DNA of 64,000 nucleotides, taken from positions 1,026,239 through 1,090,238 of the forward strand of contig NW_019091372.1 in NCBI RefSeq assembly GCF_001949145.1, written 5' to 3'. Below, in pieces: positions 1 to 12,977 of the stretch; within the stretch, counting starts at the first letter, position 1; each line of letters begins with the position of its first letter. The notes under the pieces are model-generated. The model was not told where the DNA came from. It searched no databases and was given only the letters and a program-made list of their open reading frames with translations. This DNA is from Acanthaster planci. Lineage: Eukaryota > Echinodermata > Asteroidea > Valvatida > Acanthasteridae. The position numbers and the translations under genes are program-made.

Positions 1-40
1 TGTGTCTGGTCTTGTGTCTGGTCTTGTGTCTGGTCTTGTG
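1..40. repeat. 12-bp tandem repeat at window edge
   Basis: Three consecutive copies of TGTGTCTGGTCT followed by a partial fourth. The array starts at the first base, so it probably continues upstream of the window. Confidence 0.85.
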
Positions 41-44
41 ATGG

Positions 45-1120
45 TCTCGACTGCAACACTGATCTTTACTGCGCTACCTGGGGAGTGAGGCTACTTTTAT
101 GGAGCTGTTTTACACACTTTGGGAAGAAAGAGAAATGAATACAGCAAAAAATGAATCACCTTTCATTTTGTAAATTTTTTTGGGGGGTATTTAGGGGGAC
201 ATGGCCCTGTTGCCCCTCCCCCTGCCATTTGCCCATTGGAAGGAGTGGCAATGTGGAACTCCTGACGATAAAAATGACAAGCCCGCATCCCTCCTCGTCC
301 ATTTTTGAAAGCAACTCCCTCAGATTTGCAATGTGTTGATGTCTAGAATAAATCTTTTGTTTCTTAGTTTTCAATTCAAAAACTTTTAATATTCCATGAA
401 AATTGTACTATCATTTAAATCTCCAAAGGGGGCTGACTGACTAGAGGTCATAGTTCAAAGATCATTGTCTTCATTTGAGGGCAGGAGGACAAATAGCCCT
501 ATCATTCAGTGTATTTAGAGGACACAGAACAATGGTCTGGTTTTGAGAATTTGTTTTAAGGTCATCCATTACTTTCTTGTACAAATTTTTATTTTAGTTT
601 ACACTTTACATAGATCACTTTCTGAATTTTATTTTTTAATTTCTTCTATTTTATGCTTCATTTTTTGCTTTTGTTTGTCACTTTCCAATCTGCTGCCTAC
701 ATGAACAGGATTAATGTGCTGTCATTAAACATTACTTCTGTCAACAGCAAATGGAAGAGTACAGTTTAATTGATGGTGAAAATTATCATTTAGACATTAA
801 TTTCAGAATCTTAGTATTTGATAAATATGTATTCCAAAATGAAGGCATATAATTTCCTGTAAAATGTAGTAGCCCTCAAAAGGTACATTTTATATAGTAA
901 GCTTTATAACAAGCTTTGGACAATGAAAAGTACATTTGTTAAACTTGTCACAGATTATACTAGGTGCGCTGGATTGTTAGGTGGATTGTTAAAGTGTGTG
1001 ACCTATTGGCTACCAACTCGAGTTTCAAAAAAAAAATATTGGACTAGAGTATTAAGTATTAAAATATTTATGGAAATAATCACGCGTATGATTTTGCCTG
1101 GTTATTCTTTGCAAAATAAA
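45..1120. other. Non-coding AT-rich stretch
   Basis: I see no convincing exon here. The open frames are short, lack splice-consistent ends and have no recognisable protein content. Confidence 0.5.
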
Positions 1121-1820
1121 TTAGTTTCGCAGAGCCTTCCCTTTGGGAGGGGGTGTCCTGAACTTTATAGAATGAAGATTTTGCCTTGACATTTTTGACT
1201 GATTTAAAGTAAAATCTATGTTTTTTCCAAAGTGCAGTTGAAAATGCAAGGCTGTTAGGAACCCCTTGCCGTTTTGGGGAGGGTTGAACGAAATGTCACA
1301 CTGTGGAAAGTTAGCTTCAAATGACATTTTTTTTTGGAATTTGGGTGTCAGAGTTTCGGCTGAAATTTTATAAAAGTGCCAAGGCTAACCCCTTGCAGTT
1401 TTTTTTTGGGGGGGTTGACCTTTTTCAAACATCACATCATTGGCAGTTTGCTTCAAAGGACTTTTTTTTTGGAATTTGGGTGTCAGAGTTTCGGCTGAAA
1501 TTTTATAAAAGTGCCAAGGCTAACCCCTTGCAGTTTTTTTTTGGGGGGGTGACCTTTTTCAAACATCACATGATTGGCAGTTTGCTTCAAATGACTTTTT
1601 TTTTAATGATGTGGAGTAGAGAAGCTTGTGGCTGAAAGTGAATTAAAATGCAAGGCTAACTCTCTGCTTTGGGGGATGAGGTGTCATAACTTTAACGCTA
1701 CGCTGATGTTGCTTCAAAGGAAGATTTTCGAAGGAAAATCAAATTTGGCCAGAATTTCAAATGCAAGGTAAGTACCTTGCTGGGGTTTTTTTTTTGAGGG
1801 GGGGGGCTGAATTTTACATT
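1121..1820. repeat. Tandem array with ~135-bp unit
   Basis: Two nearly identical units begin with the word GGAATTTGGGTGTCAGAG at 1336 and 1471, a period of 135 bp. Each contains a T-run, CAAGGCTAACCCCTTGCAG, a second T/G-run and a CAAACATCACAT segment. More diverged units precede (about 1121-1320, with CAAGGCTGTTAGGAACCCC) and follow (about 1590-1800, with CAAGGTAAGTACCTTGC). The 104-residue open frame across the array is a by-product of the repetition and is not proposed as a gene. Confidence 0.75.
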
Positions 1821-4800
1821 TTCAGTTCAATCAGTTTGAGTAATTGGGAGGGAAATTGAAGTTTTGGCTGAAATTTTGTTAAAGATTAATATTAAATTTC
1901 GGTTTGAGCAAATTTTTTTTTTCAAATTATTGACCTTAAAATGTGATTTCATTTTTTGAGCTGTACAAATCTTTCGAAAGATGGGACAAGAATGTCCCTG
2001 GACGTATTTTGGATGATGTTAAATTTTGACCAAAATTTAATCAAAATGGAGCCTTAAAAAAAAATTAAGCCTCAAATTTAATTAATTTAATTAATGAATG
2101 AAATTAATTTTTAATTAATAAAAATGACAAGAGGTTAGCCTTGCAGTTTAGTTTTGACTTTGTCCAGTTTGGTTTTCTGTGGTTTCGGTTTACAAACGGC
2201 AAATTAACCAATTAAAAATTCCACAATGGAGACTCTTGGTCTCTGTCCATTCCAGGCATTCACCATTAAAAGTCAGGCCTTAAACAAAGGTTGCTTTTTT
2301 TCACAGAAAACGGCAAAATAGTCAAAACCTCAAATTTTCTCTGGAAAATCAAACACTTGACTGAACACAATCTTAGAATTCCGAGCACACTTTATTTTCA
2401 ATTCTATCTTTACTCTGGTCTTATACAAAAATGCATACTAAAAAGTGCAAGATAGCCTGAATTCCACACAATTCATCACTGGATTTTCCAAAAGCAGTCA
2501 TTCATCATGGAATTGTCCCTATTGGCAGGTTCCAGGCATTTTGAAGACAAGAAGTGCAATGAACTGTTCTTGGATTTGGCACTTAAAAAGGCGGCCATTT
2601 ACTCTCTCCTGTCACTGTCGTTTGGTACATGTACAGTCCTTGCAGCTCTCAGGAGTGGGCAAACCAGGAAATAGCAGATGTACTTTTATGGGTTTTTTTT
2701 TAATCAGTGCTACCCAGCCAAGGTTCAATCTAGAGGGATGCCATTTAGGCTCTTATCCAGAGCCTAATAAACAAGACCAGAGAAGTCTAAATGTGTCCCT
2801 TTAAGGCCTGAGGTCACCCCTACATCTGAAATGAAAAACCTGACAGAAAGTGTATGGGTATACGGATGTGCTTATAATGAACATGCACACCTCAGGAAAC
2901 CCCTCTCCGCAGAGGTACATGTACTGTGTGATTCTTAGTCACAGCCAGATGATTCAGCCACGGCTACAACATCTGTGCAACAACAGTACCAGTAATCATT
3001 GCCGTTTGGAACACACGTACAATATGACTTGGGCTGGTTCAAACATACACAACAGCAAGTACGTGCCACCGATTTTCATCAGAATGAGCACAGAAATTTA
3101 ATGTTTTCCCGTGGTGCACAATGGCAATGTGGCATGAGCATCAAAGTGTCTGCTCCATCTCTGTCATCATCGTGCTTGTACATATAGTTCAGAAGGTCAG
3201 AAATTCGTTACATTTTGAATGCACATTTCACTTTAAAGACACCATAAAAAAAACGGCAGATAAACGCAACTTTCTGCCTATGTATTACTGACTAACTAGA
3301 CATTAGGTGTCTGTGAGAGCAAAAACGATTGCTTTGATTGATTTCTGCATTAGATCCTTTGTATATTGCACTACGGCACTGTTCACATGAACCAACTACC
3401 GTAATTACTCGCGATCACACGGAACCACACGTGGGTGGCACTGTAGTTTCCTAGGGAACGGATGAGGTTTTAGGAATTTTGATGGGCCCAATGAGGACAT
3501 TAGGAAAGGGAACCATGTATTGAGTACCTCCAAGCTCCTGCATGAATGCGTCACTAGTAGCTACTGAGCTGCACAGTAATGTTGCCCAAAATATAAAGAT
3601 TTTCTTTCAAGCCGCTGCTAGAGATGGCCAACAAATGATGTAACGAAGACTGCTCTACTATCACCTGCTGCTGGTATGGGCAGATAAAGTTTACAGAAAT
3701 GTACATGTATGTCGCCCTCGGTTGGTGTCGGGTTTGGCCTCCAGATGCACACATGCCCCATTACCTTTGTAAGAGGGACCTTTTGTTCAGTACAAGTATC
3801 TACCAGTCATGAGGTAATGTCTATTATTGGTGTTTGTTAAACACTGTAGTTTACTCTTTTGCTTTTGTAGTGATGGCCAGTCATAGGCAAAGGGACGATG
3901 ACCGTGACGGAGAGAGAGGTTTACAGCCACGATAAATAACCACGGCATCAACACGCCTGCATCTTGTTTCTAAACACGGTAATCAGTTCAGATTTTGAAG
4001 TCCATTCAAGACCACAATGAGAACTGGCTTGCATAAAAGTTGAACAAACACAGAAACCACTGAGACCGAGATTGGAATCTCCAAACATCCGGTCAAAAGT
4101 TCAAATCTACCAGTCTCGGTTCTGTCCTGTGCAAATTCATTAATATAGCTTGACTTATGTGCTTAAAATCCTCCAACCTCAAAAACCTGATTTTTAAAGC
4201 AAGAATCAACCAATCAAATGTAAATTAACTATACATGTACCAAATTTTCCAAGTGGTAATGCATCCAGTCACTTAAAGCAACAAATTCAATATACATGTA
4301 CATGTACGTATATTTAATGTTAGGTTCTGAGAACTGACCAAATCCCTCTTCAAATGACATCCCCAACACAAACTTCCAAGAAGACCAACTCAACTACTGT
4401 ACATTTACACGTAGGCTCTGAGCAGTTCAAAGTAATCACACAATAAGATTTCGCATGAACACAAACGCATTACTGTTCAGTACTTGTACATGAGGGTAGG
4501 CATTCACCGTGTTCAGGGGACAAGTTCTTTGGTTAGGGAACTTTCAACCGAGTTGTGGAGGAGGCATTTCCGAGTCCCCACAACGTTTCCGTCCCCACAA
4601 AATAGGTGAGATGTCGAGTGTGTGTCCCCACAACCACAGTGCAGGAGATCCTGAACCAGCAGGGAAATTAGACGTTTAGCCGGAAAGAAATCCTTTGTAA
4701 AACTTCCTTTATATGGGATAAACCTTTGTTCATTTCTGTGCGTGTGGCCAAAAAAAAAGGCCCACCCCAAATTGGAACTGATGACACATTCTGAGGTAGA

Positions 4801-7722
4801 ACTGTTGGACTGTGACCTGTTTCCAGTAACTAAACCGCACTATGAATGTACACAGAAAAGACAAACACACATATCTTTCTGGATGATGAAACTGGCTTAT
4901 TTCAGTGAAGCAGTAACCCTAACCCTAAGAGCCCAGGGGGTGAGGGTTAAACTCAGCTATATGTACCGGTAAAATACTGTGCAAACTTAGCAGCAAACTT
5001 GAAATTAGTGTCTGGTCTGGTGATTAATGCCTTTGGATTTCAACTACATCTCTGTGCAATCCTATCCCTGTATTTTGTCGTACTTAACATTGTGACTACT
5101 ACCAAAAACACCTGTGTAATGATACCCCTCATATCCCCATACATGTACTCAAATGTTTACATAACTAAAGCTTTTGATGACACAAAAGACGGAATTCACC
5201 ATTACAAAAACTAGCACACACGAAATACATCAGCATCTTCAAAACACACCCTGTTCCTGTTTTCATTTCCTACGCCTCAGGCCTAGAACCTCAAACTGTG
5301 GAAGCGTCCGTAAGAGTTTTCTAGAAAAAATAATAACATTTCTGATAACAAAAGAGTGCCACTTCATGCATTGTAGTTCTCATAAAGCTACATAGGTAAG
5401 GTGTTCTATATCTGCCATCTTGCATCTTGCAACACTGCAAACAGTGACAGAGTTAGCTCATACTCCAGAGGAAACAGTGCAGCGATGGCGCGGCAACAGA
5501 AGAAGTGCGCACACCAGCAATGTACACAAATTTGAGAAAGCGTATTGATTTTTTTTAAATTAAGAGATTAAATGTAATGCACGATGTGAAACTTAAAATA
5601 TCACCCGAGATTCGACATGCAATGTAAGCTTTGTAATGCCAGGCGGCATATATGGAGCACCATAGTGAGGTGACTGCAGATTACATTTTGCACTCCTACA
5701 TTTCTCATTTCAAAATTCATTTTTAACAAAAAAAAAACAACTCATATTTCTCTATTTAAACAATGTACGGGGGGGGGGATGTTGTCATAGAGCAGGGGTA
5801 AGCAGGGACCATGCCCCCTCCCCGAACAAATTAAAATATGACAGGTAAAGGTGATTTGGGGGAAATATTTCATTTCATTCTCAAGTAAATGCAAAGCCCC
5901 AAATTATCCCTACACCTCAGAAATAAATTCCTTAATTTCCCCTCCCCCCTGAAAAGTTTTTGACCTCCCAAAAATTTGATTCTTAATCTGCCCTTGAATA
6001 TGAGCATTACAACTTATATGCTATTCATTTCTCATCTTCACGAATCAGGTTCATTTTTGCTCTAACCCCTTGAGGACGGGAATTTCTTGCCGAAAGCCGA
6101 CTCCAAGAATTCCAGCCTCGCTTGGCCATGAAGGCCACCTGCCAAACTGCAAATTCTCGGTTTGTGGCCCTGCCTGCTCTGCACGCTTTGAATTACACGG
6201 TGAAAAGGCTGATTGTTCGGTGGCGTGCGGCTCTACTCATGCTTCCACATTCCTGTTGCCTCTTTTCAAAGTGGGGACTGTTGTGAAGCTGGTGATTATG
6301 ATGCAAATTCAGTCTTTTCATTTCTGGGCTACACACAAAGACCAATTACCATATACACAAGAGCCAGGGTCTGCCTTCTTTCACCGTGTTCGCTCGAGCG
6401 TGGGCCGAGAATAGTAGCTAAAAAGCGGGCTGAGGATCTCAATCTTTATGGCGTGTCTAGCCGCCTCCTTTTTCTCACATTAATACTATCTTGCATACAA
6501 AGTTAGCACTGTTTTGTTAAATTTCCGCACATTTAGTGACAAAAGAATATATGGGAACCAAAACAAAGACACTATACACAATATACATTTTTGTTTTACA
6601 ATGTACGAATAAACACATTCATGGCAAGGTTCTGTGCTGAATATAGTCAAATAACACACCCATCTGCATCAACTACACGGTGAAAAATATGCTAGAAACA
6701 CTTGTTACTAGTACTTTGTTCCATCAAGTCCCTTTTTCTGAAAAACAAAATCAATATATTTTCATGAATCAAGGTACAATACAAATACAAATACTGCCCT
6801 ACTGTGTAACAAAATCGCCCATAATGGTTAAATAGTGTAATACGTAAATGTGGTTTTCAAATCCAGAAAAACACATTTTTTTTAAAAAGGAGACATGTTT
6901 TAGTCACTGAACTATATGCTAGAAGTTCTCCATATCACTTTGTATAATGTACGTGTACTTGGTTTTACATGATGTAAGTGCATACTGAAAAACAGCACAG
7001 TATGTAAGTACAAAGACCGTTAGGATATCTGAATACCTTCGGATGAACATAGATATTGTATTCATTCTTCTTTATGGGCCGTAAAACTGAGCTCCTGAAC
7101 TTGCTCACTTAAAGCATATACATCTGGGTCAATGTTGTCAGAAGAAAGGATTTGTATCATTCATTCCGAGTAGAAAAACATGTCTCACTGAGGAGAACGC
7201 CAACAAACTCTTCCAGGGGTTAGAGAAAAGAGAATTGTCGAGAGTGGTCCAAGAACCAATTCTACGCTCAATACCTATTGGAGTGGAAGGACACGCCTAG
7301 TAATAGCACCTTGGTTGAAATCATTTCCGTAGAGCTGGGCGGAGGGAATCACACAAATATGCCTTCGGGGTTCTCCCCTGAGGGTTCTGCGACGGCGAGA
7401 TGGCGCGAGCTGACGAGACGGTGGAATGGAAACGTGGCGTACACTGCGAGATGACAGAAAAAAAAAAAGAAGAAAATAGGCAAGTCGGCAACACTAGCAA
7501 TACCTGTGGAGGTTTGGGAAAAATCAGCGCTCTGCCTTCGATTTTGCCTTCAACTTTCACCTGCACAATTTTAGCCCACAAATTGGCACACTCTTTGCCC
7601 TGGGACCTTCACGGGGCTTCAAGAAATAATGGTAATACTTGCTGCCCTCAATCTTTCCAAGCTCAGAGAAATTTCCAGCGAAGTTAATGGTGGACCTTGA
7701 CCGATCATGAGACAGGATACCC
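1821..7722. other. Long non-coding stretch, possibly including RASSF 3' UTR
   Basis: No supported coding exon was found. The RASSF-like gene on the minus strand ends at 7723, so its 3' UTR must lie at the right-hand end. A canonical AATAAA on the minus strand (TTTATT at 2391-2396) could mark a distal poly(A) signal, but I did not scan exhaustively for nearer ones. At 5760-5960 there are G-run and C-rich words typical of decayed transposons. Confidence 0.4.
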
Positions 7723-9400
7723 TCAGAGTGTCGGGCTCTTACTTTCTACGGGTGTGCTCTCGGCTCGTTGGCGGGAGAGGCTGACCATGCTCTGCATTTT
7801 GTGACCAGCCGACTCGGACAACAAGGACCCCTCCTGCGATGACGCCACCGTGGCACGGTTGAGCCCTTTCATGTTCTCCATGGCCAGATCTTCCGCCAGT
7901 CTGCTCTCCTCCACTCTCTTGGTCTCCAAGCTTTGGCTCAGCCTCGCCAACTCTGACTCAATCTGGGGATGATAGTGAGCGAGCGGATGAGAATACACGG
8001 CCGTCACAATTGACTCAAGTACAGGATTCTAGCTGACACTGTCACCAAATGGTTAATGTTCGTAAACACTGGCTGTCTCCTGAGATATCGGCAAAAAACA
8101 ATTACACGTATTGAATCAGCACTGCATTGAAAACTTGCCCACAGAAACGTGGCCTTCGGCTGTTGTTTGAAATTTTGCCAACAGGAACCTTGCATGCATA
8201 AATGTGTTGAACATCTCACATCTTAGGTGTGCCTAGTCACAGATTACGAAACTTACCCATCCAATATCAGAGGGAATGGGAATTTTTGTTTCGCTTGCAT
8301 GAAGGGCAAAATACATTCTGCATAAAGTGACATCTGCACGTGCTTTTATTAAATTTGAAACTCTACTTACACAACATTGAGAATCCCAGGTTTACAGCTT
8401 AAACACGTTAAAACTGATGGCTTCGTTTATATAGGTTACACACTTAAATCGGGCAGATTACCTCCTCTGTGTTTTTTCTGAAGTCTTCGTACTCCTGTTC
8501 TAGAAGTGAAATCTCTTCTTGTAATTCAGTCAGCCTCGACTGGGCAGTCTGATCCTCCTCCTGTCGTAACCTATCTCGCTGCTTCTGGATTTGTAGCTCT
8601 AAGTTGGCAATCTCCCGTTGCCGTAGCGATAGCTCTTTGTCGCAGAGCTGGAGCCTGCCTCTGAGTTTGCTGATCTTTTTGGTGAGCGCCGACTGCAGCT
8701 GGGCCTCAATCTCTAGCTCACTCTCCCAGAACTCCAGCTCACGGAGTTCGGCTTTGTTCCGTTTGGATCGAAGCTCCATCTCCTCGATACCAGAATCCGA
8801 GTCGTCGCGGTGGCTGTTGGCCATCGGCAGCAGTTCAAACTCAACCATTGTCTGGATGGTGTTCTCGATGTCGGTCAGGTCTTGCAACTGGTGGGCGAGT
8901 CGTTCCTGCTGTATAGAAACCAGCTCGGTTAGCTCTCGCTGCCTGGCAATGTCCCTCGCAGTGACTTCTTGCGGATGGCCACTCGGGTGTGGTGCACCGG
9001 CACCGCGGTACCCACTAAAAGTCTGCGACCGTCTCACATTCACGTGTCTCTGCTGCGGGAGCTCACCTATGGATTCCGTCGGACTATCAGTTTGCTTAAA
9101 CCTCTCGCTGATTTCCTTGGTGGCAGAAGGCGGCCGACTGTTGCCCGGAGTAGACCCCGTCTTTCGCAGCAGAAAATAAGCCTGTCTGGAGTTTGGGCCC
9201 CACTTGGCCATCACCCGCAGGGGGTGCTCGTTGGGTCGGAGGGACCGTTCTGAATCTTGACATTTCTCCACCAAGTTGAAGCGCCCAACCTGGCCCGTGG
9301 CTTGGGCCAGTGCAAGGACGATGTCTTGGCACCTAGTGGCTTCGCTGACACCGCAGACCACGCGCTGCACACCGTCAATATTTACTTTCAATTCTACCAT
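7723..9400 (-). CDS. RASSF8: N-terminal Ras-association domain protein (RASSF7/RASSF8-like)
   Basis: Two coding exons, 9400..8462 and 7962..7723, join in phase 0 (donor GAG|gtaatc, acceptor ccccag|ATT) to give about 392 residues. Human RASSF7 and RASSF8 are of similar length. Residues 1-82 form a Ras-association (RA) ubiquitin-like domain; the opening MVELKV followed by DGVQRVVCGV is the signature of the RASSF7/8 branch. A Ser/Pro/Thr-rich linker follows, then a long Glu/Gln/Leu/Arg-rich coiled coil from about residue 170 into exon 2. Family members act at cell junctions, in growth control and in mitosis; RA binding to a GTPase here is inferred. I chose the ATG at 9400 because homologues start at this point and the upstream extension has only a GTG. 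I cannot separate RASSF7 from RASSF8, as invertebrates commonly have one ancestor of both. Confidence 0.9.
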
Positions 9401-11496
9401 GATACACAACACAAGATGAGGCCTACCCTCATCAGCACAGCCTCACCAATTCTAGAATCACCAAAAAATTACATGTACATGGAAATATCATTCATCAGTC
9501 AAATAAAGGGAATAAGTTTTCTTCCAACTTTAGACATTTTAGTTATTTTTACACGTAAAGTCAGGTTTTGGGGGCACTACATTTCATCTGAACCCAGATT
9601 TATCCCCAGCCATTCGTATGAATATTAAAGTTCAATTAAAACACCCAACACACTAAAACTTTTACGTTTAAATGTTAAAAAAATTTCAACCTCTGACAAG
9701 TCTAAACTTGTAACAGGAAACATGCTCAAAAGAACTGTGTCAATTCAAAATTCACAGGATATGATCATCTTTACCATGTTTACTCAAATTACTGACTTCA
9801 GGTGGGCTGGCAACGGCTGGGCTATAAGGTCTTATTACCCCTGAGCTCCTGTATTTAATTTAGAGTGAGGGGGAAGAGTTCCAAACACAGACGCCAGTAA
9901 GTATTCCCTTCAGTGGCCTATTAGCCATCAGAAAGCAAAAACATGTCCAAGACAGAGAAAGAGTTCCATATACGGATGCCACTTGACACCCTGTGCACAA
10001 GCCCTACGAGACTGGTCTGAAGAATTGTGTTTTCTCAGTCAACAACTTGGTATTTTCCCTCCTAAATTGAACTTTTCTGGACATGTTTTTGCTTTCTGAC
10101 ATGTCTGATGGCTATTATAAGTCACTGTACGGAAGAATTACTCTTCCCCAGGGCAGGAACTTCATTGTTGAAAGAGCAAGGCAATTTCTCATTTGCAAAG
10201 GGCACTTGTATTAGAAAATCAACTTGTCTATGGGGAAGTTTCAATGGGCATTGAGGTAAAGACCAGGGGCATCTAAATGTATAGGCGATGCCTCCGTGAA
10301 GTTCCTGCCCGGCATGTCCAGAAAAGTTCAATTTAGAAGGGAAAAATTCGAATCGTTCACAAGCGCGCTAGGCCTCGACTTACTTAGAAAACACTTAGGC
10401 CTAGAATTTTTCAGATCAGTCTCATGGGGTTTGCGCACAGGGTGTCAAGCGGCATCTGCATTTGGAACAGTTTCCCAGCGGGGGGCCGCACTTCAAGGGT
10501 AATTGTCGATGTCGCGGGTAAATTTCGCAACTTAATTTTGTCCGAATACTGGGCACCCTAATCCCTTTCGACAAAATTCCCCAAAATTTCGGGATAATGT
10601 CCACAAATACGATGGTACCAAGGCAATAACGATCACACGATAAAAACCTGTTACTTACAAACATTTTCTCCCTGTAGAAGAACGAACAAATTGTTGCAGG
10701 AGGGCCCCTGAGCAACTTAACTTAAGTTCGTCGGGTGTCATATTTCCTTGCTTCCGCAATCATCTGTCTACGATGTGCGCCCACGTACGTACGAAGCACC
10801 CATAATTATACGTAATTGTTGTGGTTAACTTTATCGATACCAGCTGATTTCGAATAAAACTCAGGATCGATTTTAGTGCTGGATGGGCCGCAGATTTATT
10901 CCTAGAGGGCGACCTATATTTTACAAAGCTCCAAATTTCCTATTTAAGCAGAGCACAGCTGTAGTGGAGTGGGTGGGGAGAGATTTGAGCACAAGGGCAT
11001 AAAAAGTGTCGAAAAGATTTTAAGGTTTTCTGATTTAAGGGACTCTAGTGTAAATGGACTCCTTGAATGTTTAATGCGCGTAACCAGAGTCCACTACAAA
11101 GAAGCATCTTCATTTTACAGGAGTTTGTCACGGTAGAACACCGAAGTTGAAGTGACTATACGGTGTACCCAGACAAGCGTAATTATCGTCCTTTCGTTCA
11201 TACTATAGTAGAAACACCTTTCCGGATGGCTCTAGAATACTAAATGCCATGGCCATTTTTCATGTTTTCAGAATAAACGAACCGATCTGGCCAGCAACAA
11301 CACAGTGTGTTTGCAAGGCACTCGAGCGTTCACGCCAGCGACATTATCGGAGACATCTCCAATCGGATACATAATGGCCTTTTTTGTTTTACATTGTGTG
11401 TCAAGTGCTCAGCTCTTGAGTCCGCTATGAGATGGGTTAAAGTCGGTTGTCACGGTAACCCCGTTCAGGGGCGGATCCAGGAATATTTCCAGGGAG
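9401..11496. other. RASSF upstream region, non-coding
   Basis: This stretch lies between the minus-strand RASSF start and a transposon. It should contain the RASSF promoter and any 5' UTR exon, but I cannot place them. The main recognisable content is the inverted-repeat family at 9870-10475. Confidence 0.4.
9870..10475. repeat. Nested inverted-repeat family (GGGGAAGAGTT ends)
   Basis: 9870-10150 starts with GGGGAAGAGTT and ends with its complement. Inside, GCCATCAGAAAGCAAAAACA at the left is matched by a complementary arm at about 10085-10120. A second complementary relation links 9960-10080 (GTTCCATATACGGATGCC, CACCCTGTGCACAAG, then AATTGAACTTTTCTGGACATG) with 10300-10470 read on the other strand. 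Another copy of the family lies at about 34490-34655. This is best read as nested or foldback-type non-autonomous DNA elements. Confidence 0.7.
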
Positions 11497-12031
11497 TTAA
11501 ATGTATAGCTGCGATGAAATTTTATTGTACATAATTTTTCAGGCTGCATCTCTGTACTCTTCCACGTTGTATCACTGAAAAGTGAATGTTTTTAAACAAT
11601 TAAAAGTATCCATGGAACTGAGGGCGCTTTTGCTGTGACATCATCTAGGGGAGACATGGTGCAGAGCATAGGTGTTTCTGTTAAAATTGTGAACCCAGAA
11701 TTTACCTGCTGAAAATATTTCTGAGAGAGGGATTGACATTTTCTTGTTGCTGTGCACATGAACAGCAAAGAACAGAAAGCAAGTCTAGGAAAATCTACAA
11801 AAGTGTAGGACTTTTGTGTACAAACCAATGTAACATTGAGGTTTCTTCCTGAGAGACATCACAGTTTTGCTCATAAATATGGAAATCTCATTAGCATAAA
11901 AGATAAAAAAGTTTTTAAAATATCCTTTGAAATAATGAAACAGAAGTTGGAAATAAAGTTAACCGTGGCAGAAAGGTGCATTTTAGAGGTTTGTAGTCAC
12001 AAAAATCTATTGCAATGCAGCCACCCTTTAA
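11497..12031 (+). mobile_element. TTAA-flanked MITE, copy 1 (piggyBac-like)
   Basis: A 535-bp element bounded by TTAA on both sides. The left end reads TTAAATGTATAGCTGCGATG; the right end on the opposite strand reads TTAAAGGGTGGCTGCATTGC, so the termini are imperfect inverted repeats. It is homologous over its length, in inverted orientation, to 22406-22988. Shared internal landmarks include GGTGTTTCTGT, GTGAACCCAGAATTTAC, AAATCTACAAAA and CTCATTAGCATAAAA. There is no transposase ORF. A TTAA target duplication is characteristic of piggyBac-type transposons. Confidence 0.8.
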
Positions 12032-12977
12032 TGCCTGAGATTTGATGTCTCATTTTTGTGGACAAGCGGAAACGATGACGAAACATTGTAAATGACTTAC
12101 ATTGTTCACCGTAGTATTCGTGAACTTGCTTTATATTTCGTTTTTGTTTTTTTTTAATTATTTTCCCCTTTTTGGTTTTGTTTTGTTTTTGAGTTTTTGT
12201 CTTTGAGAGCGCTGGGGGGATTCGACCCCGGATCCGCGACTGCCGTTACTCAGTGCTTATTGTCATAACATCAGAAAGCGGAGGGTCATCTGCTTTTCTC
12301 AAGTTGGGTCAATTAAGTTGTTTATCACATACAAGTCGCAGAAAATTTGCTTGATTGGAACGAAACATTAGCTAGTTACATTTATTCATTTGGGACGCAG
12401 TCCAAATCGAGCATGGATCACTGCCGACCAACACCATGGATGGTGTGCGCAAACGGGTTACACACTTGAACGGACGGGTTGCCACTCTGCAACCGAGAGT
12501 CTTTGATTCCAGCTTGCACCCTCATCAAATAAACTAACCTCATCGGCAATTGTCCAGCGGATCGCAATTAGATTTTCAGGCTCATCATTCTATGTCATTG
12601 GCGGGGCAAAGTACCCGTCTCTCCACCAGTTGATCGCCGGGGTCTGTTTTATTTTATGACACCGCAGTCCGGCCAGCCGCCTCTCACCGATTGCTTAGTT
12701 CCCAAAGCGAGGAGGATACCCAATGCCGAAACTTCACGCAAAATTGACGATTCGTTCGGCGGAGTCACGTGCGGCGTCGGTCGTGGTACGGTGCCGGTGA
12801 TGACGACACTCCAACCCCCCCCCCGAACGGATCGTGGATCGCAACGACAGGGAGCCGGCAGATCGAGTCTCAACACCAGCTGGTGTCGTTCTGGTTGCCC
12901 GGAACGGCCCTTGCGCTATTTCCCCAGGGCGGCCATCAGCAATGAATCCGTCTCGGCCCGTCATCAGCATAGTCACC
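12032..12977. other. Upstream region of the receptor gene
   Basis: From about 12600 the sequence becomes richer in G+C and CpG than its surroundings, consistent with a promoter/5' UTR of the plus-strand receptor gene. Overlapping open frames on both strands here reflect that composition. The T-rich run at 12120-12200 is low complexity. Confidence 0.35.

Noticed and set aside
4916-4929. CCCTAACCCTAA, telomere-like
   Set aside because: Only two units; no array.
8604-9179. 191-codon plus-strand ORF opposite RASSF exon 1
   Set aside because: Antisense shadow of the coiled-coil coding sequence (Ser/Leu-rich complement).
12190-12300. B-box-like GGGTCGAATCC on the minus strand
   Set aside because: No convincing A box at proper spacing and no acceptor stem; not called as a tRNA or SINE.
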